A stretch of 64,000 bases of DNA from Cyclaneusma minus (lineage: Eukaryota; Ascomycota; Leotiomycetes; Marthamycetales; Marthamycetaceae), in NCBI GenBank assembly GCA_037179335.1, contig JAKZHN010000038.1, positions 1 through 64,000 on the forward strand, written 5' to 3'. The position numbers and the translations under genes were made by a program. This document shows positions 59,804 to 64,000 of the stretch, piece after piece (within the stretch, counting starts at the first letter, position 1; every line of letters begins with the position of its first letter). Below the pieces are notes generated by a model. That model was not told the DNA's origin. It worked only from the letters and a program-made list of their open reading frames with translations, and made no database searches.

Positions 59804-60960
59804 ATGTTCAGCCGAAGGCCATCACAATCGCAGACTGAAAGCTTCTCGCGAAGTCGAAAGCCATCGAAATCAAAGCGGTCTTTCAGAGAGCATGCAGTGT
59901 CCAAAAACCGACATGAACGCTCCTTCAAAGCATCTGCCATTCAACTCGAGGCTCCCATTCCGAGGTATGCTTCCCCGATCCAAAATCATCCTTCCATCGA
60001 CAGTCATCTATTTCATCCCCAACAATCAGTCCCGTTGTCAACATCGCACCACAACCTTCTAGATTATCCACCGCTAACACATTGCCCACCGCAGCAATAT
60101 CACCTCCCCAATAATAACCCTCGTCATCGGCCGCGAGCAACGTCTCTTCGCCGCCCACGAGGACGTCCTCTGCCTCTCCCCCTTCTTCGCCTCCGTACTA
60201 CGCGGCCACTCCCCTACACCCAACAGCGAAAACAAGCGCCTTTGCCTGGCCGACGAAGAGCCCGCCATCTTCTCCTCCGTGCTCGAGTACCTGTACAAAG
60301 GAGACTACTATCCGAGACTGGTGCACAACAAGCGACGCAATACATGGGAACTTGAGGCGACCGAACTGGAAGCCGGCGCGAAAGGGATGGAGAGCACAGT
60401 GCTTGTGAACAGTTCAAGTGGCGAGCTGCTCAAGGATACCGTGATTTACTGTGCGGCCGAGAAGTATGGACTCGAGGAGTTGAAGAAGGTTGCATTGAGA
60501 AAACAGGGGCTGCGTAAGTCTTCACCTCTCACATCACTATATTCCTCTCACTTCTGCAAACATTTGTCCCGAGTCATTCGACCTGTCATCTGATTATTTG
60601 CTTCTCACAGAGTCTGGAATTCAGTGCAGCACCATTCTCTCGTCGGCGAGATACGCTTATGCCAATACACCCGATACCGACTCGAAGCTGCGAGCACACT
60701 ACCTGGCGCTCATCATCCGAAGCCGCGGCACTTTCAAGCGCAGTGGCACGATGCAGATGGAGATGCATGCTGGCGGGACACCGCTGTTCTTTGATCTCTT
60801 TGTTGCACTTTGCAACCACGTTGACGACGTTTCTAGTGTTGCGTAAGCTCTCTCTCTCTCTCTCTCCACATCTTCCCGTCTCTCTCTTCCGGTTTTTCCA
60901 ATTCATGACCACATCTGCTAACATCCCAACCACAGTGGATCCCCACGCAGTCTTCGTTAA
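59804..60960 (+). CDS. BTB/POZ domain protein
   Basis: 278 aa from exons 59804-59964, 60095-60513, 60611-60842 and 60936-60960. After a 50-residue Ser/Arg-rich head, the second exon opens the BTB fold: NITSPIITLVIGREQRLFAA, HEDVLCLSPFFASVLRG, EPAIFSSVLEYLYKGDYYP. After a family insert it ends YCAAEKYGLEELKKVAL. The C-terminal part is helical. The last 25-nt exon is inferred: the CTCTCT-rich stretch after 60842 has a GTAAGC donor, a GCTAAC branch and a CACAG acceptor, giving the end DDVSSVAGSPRSLR. Unspliced, the protein would stop three residues after DDVSS. Such BTB proteins may act as Cul3 adaptors or scaffolds; role not shown here. Confidence 0.85.
60847..60868. repeat. CT-dinucleotide run
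   Basis: CT microsatellite at the start of the last intron of the BTB gene, just behind its donor. Confidence 0.8.
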
Positions 60961-62173
60961 TCTTGATCAACATCATCGCCCGCCAACATGACCGACTGCC
61001 AACATCATCAACCGTCAACATCACCCACTTCCAACATCACGCTTTTACAACTACTGTACCACCATCGGTTCTATCACCTCATGCCTGACCACTTTCTCGC
61101 CTTTCAACGTTCTCTCAGATTGTTATTCACGAAAAAGGCGTTCTAGGGACGTTTCACGAGTATCTGATACCACACTAGCGATTCTGTGATAAATTTGTAA
61201 CACTACTCTGTTTCGTGGCAACATCTTGAACACTACAAGACTCGCAAGCCACATTTCACTTTCTTTCTTTCTCTCAAGATTGCCATATTCAAACGCCAAA
61301 TTGGGAAAAAAGGGTCGGGAATTAGGATAGGAGCCGGTAAAGTGTATCATCGTTATTCTTTACATCTGAGAATGACACAGGAAAGGGTATTATTGGGTAT
61401 TGATTAATCAAGAAGCCATTTGGCATGATCTTGACGTCGATTCCGAAGCTTGTCTCGAAACCTGAAAGTTGAACCTTCGAGGCTCGATATCTGAAATCAT
61501 GCTTTCCTTCGTGATTGGGATGCTATGTACAAATCTGCCATTTAGGGGTATCGTTACAAACGCAAGACCATGGGAAATTTCCACTAGTCCCAAAAGATGT
61601 AAAGTGGTTGCATTAGCAGAATCTCGTATCCCAGTCAAGAGCACCGCTAAAGAAGTGCCTGATTCGCCAATTGCCACAGCGTGGCGGCCCGATCGGGGGA
61701 AAGTATTGAATGTGTGAGTCACGCTGTGCTGTGCCCGACGGCTCTTCGATCATCCCACCCACACTAACTACCGCTTCCTTGCTTTATGTGGTAGCAGTCC
61801 GGCATCCATGTGCTCAGCCGCGGGATCGACCTCGCCTGCCGCGCTCTAGCTGATTCTGATGGTGTGGAGTTAATACGTCCGGTGCAAGGCTCCAAGGGTA
61901 GGGGATTTTTGCAACGTGCTGTTATCTGTGCTGGTGCGTGCGACTCACGATTACAAACGGAGTCATGCTGGGGTTTCGGAGATATTTGGGATTGCGATGA
62001 TGAGGCTGAAGCTCGAGCTGCTGTTGGGCAGTAGTCAGAGTTTTGGAGTGATGGATGCAGGCTGTTTGTCAGCTTGATGACAGAGCCCGGGATACATACG
62101 AGTATCTGTCGAGATGGTGGTGCGCCCAGCTTCATGACTCCTTATCGGTTTTGCCCTGGGTGTAGGGGACTGC
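60961..62173. other. intergenic, convergent 3' flanks
   Basis: 1.2 kb between convergent ends of the BTB gene and csn12. It begins with repeats of the kind CCAACATCATCA/ACCGTCAACATCA (60980-61040). No gene with support. Confidence 0.45.
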
Positions 62174-63850
62174 TCAGACATCCGTGCCTGGGAATGCACT
62201 GGTTTTGCTGAGGAGTACTAATCCGCGCTCCTTGTGGATGTATCCTTTCATATGACCCTGCGCACCGCACACCATTAGCACACTGACTCATCTGTGTTCT
62301 TCTAGGCAGCTCAGACATGCAGCACAAGGCAACGTGTCTAACGGCAGAAGCAACTCACCTTGTAAATCATATTCGCCAACAGACACTCCACTTCGTCACG
62401 CTCCATGGCCTCCTTGCTGCCCAGGTTGATGCCGGCATGGAACTCATCAATCGGGACCCTGGCACGTCGTGCTGGTGGCTTGGAGGGATCAGCCGCTTCT
62501 TCGAAACCGCCGGCGATGTAGACTTTGCGGAGGAGGTTACGGAGTGCGATGTCGCGGCCACGCTCCAAGGTCAGATAAATGCGGCGCTTGACGAATTCCT
62601 CCTCACCGGCGGAGAGGGCAGCGTCAAAGCCAGCCAGGTCGCCGCGCTTGATACAGCGGCAGAGGGGGAGGAAGAGACTTTGGAGCCGCGGGAAAGGGGC
62701 CAGGAGAGCTTCGCTGGGCTGAGTGTGGTTGGTAATCAAATGGCAAGGGATCAGGTAGGTGAGGATGAGTCTGCTTGGTGTCAGCCGACGTGTTTGTAGC
62801 TCGCTGAAAAACTGGTAGGGGGCCACAGACTCCTTGTTTCGCTTTGCGTCTTTGTGGCAGAGCTCAAAAGCACTGGTGAGGTGTTCCTCCGCCTCGGCAT
62901 AGTTTTCTCCAAGAAAATGAATGACTCCAACATAGTACTTGAACGTTACCTGATGAGAGAGCGGGAATGCCTCAAGCTGCGGCATGTCAGTTCTGCCGCT
63001 CTGAACAGCAAGAATGAGGTTCTTCGCGAGACTAGTCTGGTTCAACTTGAAGTATGTCTTGAACAGTAGGTTTGCAGTATTGTAGACCCCCCACTTCCTG
63101 GATTCTTCAAGCGGAGCTCTGTCTTTCTCTTAGTTATGCCTTGGAACTGGAGGGCTCAATTCAACTTACCTGTCCGAGAGACAGGTACTGAAAAGCCTGT
63201 TCAGCAGCCGTGCGGCGGCCTCAAGGGTCTTGTACTCTCCTTCATCCTGGTCTTCTTGGAAGCCTTGCGTAGAATCATCTGGGGCACCGCCCTCCTCATC
63301 AGTCTTGATGGCAAATATCCTGAGATACTTTCCGGCCACGTAAATAGCGGGCACAGTCCAGGCTTCGAATCCGTGGTTGGTGTAGCCTCTCACAAGAGCG
63401 AGCGTCATCTTCTCCCACGCTGCATACACTTTCGACCATGATGACTATTTTCAGGTGTCAGCCTCGACTCCTTTTCTGAGGGCCCATGATAGGGGGGCTA
63501 TGGTGAAAGCTCGCAATTCCACCATTTTCAGACTTTCTGAATAAGAGACTACCCACCGCTGAATATGAAGCATTGGTCTCCAACCTGAACAGTTCCTCTG
63601 ATGCTCTCCAGAAGGCAACGTAGACGTCGACCCAGCCATTAAGCTCCTCCTGTGACAGTCTGAAGCCGCGTCTACCGGACAGGATTTGAGATCTGATATC
63701 GCTCTCTACACTGGCGTGGTTTGTGCTTTTTATGAAGTCATGAAGGATCTGACGCTGTTCAGGAGTGGCGCCAGGGGTGAGGGTGTCTGCGAGCAGGTAG
63801 CCGTTGCGGTCGGAGAAGGCCTTGCGGAAGCGCTCGAAGAAGGAATCCAT
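62174..63850 (-). CDS. csn12: PCI-domain protein Csn12 (Thp1/PCID2 family)
   Basis: 450-aa PCI protein related to yeast Csn12 and Thp1, linked to COP9-signalosome-like and TREX-2-like complexes that act in mRNA export and splicing. Exons: 63850-63557, 63444-63170, 63118-62831, 62770-62359, 62257-62174. MDSFFERFRKAFSDRNGYLL opens the protein. Family blocks: IRGYT-type LVRGYTNHGFEAWTVPAIYV, APLEESRKWGVYNTANLLFK, FPLSHQVTFKYYVGVIHFLG, KELILTYLIPCHL, FDAALSAGEEEFVKRRIYLT, LERGRDIALRNLLRKVYIAG, DEVECLLANMIYK, MKGYIHKERGLVVLSKTSAF. The 60-nt third intron is stop-free and in frame; its removal restores NKELILTYLIPCHL, which supports it. Length matches fungal Csn12 (about 450-460 aa). Confidence 0.96.
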
Positions 63851-64000
63851 GGTGATCGGAACTGTGGATGAGTACCGCGGCAGAAGGCACTGTGCTGTAG
63901 ACTTGATGCCCTTACTTCTCCTCAAGCAGGATTACGAGCTGTATTTATTCCTCCTGCTTGACAATGGCGTGCAACGCGTGTGAGATCCAACGTGACCGAA
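63851..64000. promoter_or_regulatory. csn12 upstream region
   Basis: 150 bp upstream of the csn12 start to the window edge; probable promoter and 5' UTR. Nothing more can be said. Confidence 0.4.

Noticed and set aside
1..64000. CRISPR arrays, rRNA or tRNA genes
   Set aside because: No regularly spaced repeats with unique spacers and no convincing cloverleaf or rRNA sequence; a tRNA scan would be needed to exclude a tRNA fully.

Overview
The window is nuclear DNA of a filamentous ascomycete (Pezizomycotina; Dothideomycetes is my guess, not shown by the sequence). The evidence is: single-copy eukaryotic genes on both strands, many short spliceosomal introns (mostly 45-120 nt, GT donor, CTRAY-like branch, AG acceptor), no operons, and small non-autonomous DNA transposons. 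All gene models were spliced by hand; in every intact model the exon lengths sum to a multiple of three.

Layout. 1-4.2 kb: 3' end of the DNA polymerase delta B-subunit gene, then a large four-exon gene with an I-PpoI-like His-Me finger zinc-binding region. 5-9.1 kb: divergent pair of a TauD/Jlp1-type sulfonate dioxygenase and a Dal5/Liz1-type MFS permease, a plausible sulfonate catabolism module. 10.7-17 kb: lineage-specific area with an unknown gene whose stop codon lies in the target site of a 596-bp hAT-like MITE, then two tandem paralogs of an unknown family, the second with a decayed tail. 18.5-24.9 kb: Ste24 CAAX protease, an acidic nuclear-type protein, mitochondrial ribosomal protein bL34m, two tandem RING-finger genes, a Nat9-like acetyltransferase. 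27-28.9 kb: a 2EXR-like protein with N-terminal repeats. 29.8-33.9 kb: UTP17/NAN1 and RPB10 on a shared divergent promoter. 35.9-41.8 kb: a six-exon protein of unknown function and a two-part protein of a family usually (and doubtfully) named geranylgeranyl pyrophosphate synthetase. 42.5-47.5 kb: an isopenicillin-N-synthase-like 2OG oxygenase, a 76-aa ZNF706-like zinc finger, and tRNA-dihydrouridine synthase Dus3. 48-52.9 kb: two secreted plant-polysaccharide enzymes on the same strand (rhamnogalacturonan acetylesterase, GH3 beta-glucosidase) separated by a second hAT-like MITE with a perfect 8-bp target duplication. 53.8-63.9 kb: a single-pass membrane protein, an alpha/beta hydrolase, the PP1 regulator Sds22, a BTB protein and the PCI protein Csn12.

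Most of the window is ordinary core-gene territory (replication, rRNA processing, transcription, tRNA modification, PP1 regulation) with accessory metabolic genes between. There is no PKS/NRPS cluster, no CRISPR, no rRNA or convincing tRNA gene. The most unusual signals are the small transposons: two hAT-like, and a TA-flanked CAGTG-ended family found inside introns of two unrelated genes. I found no clear new multi-gene system.
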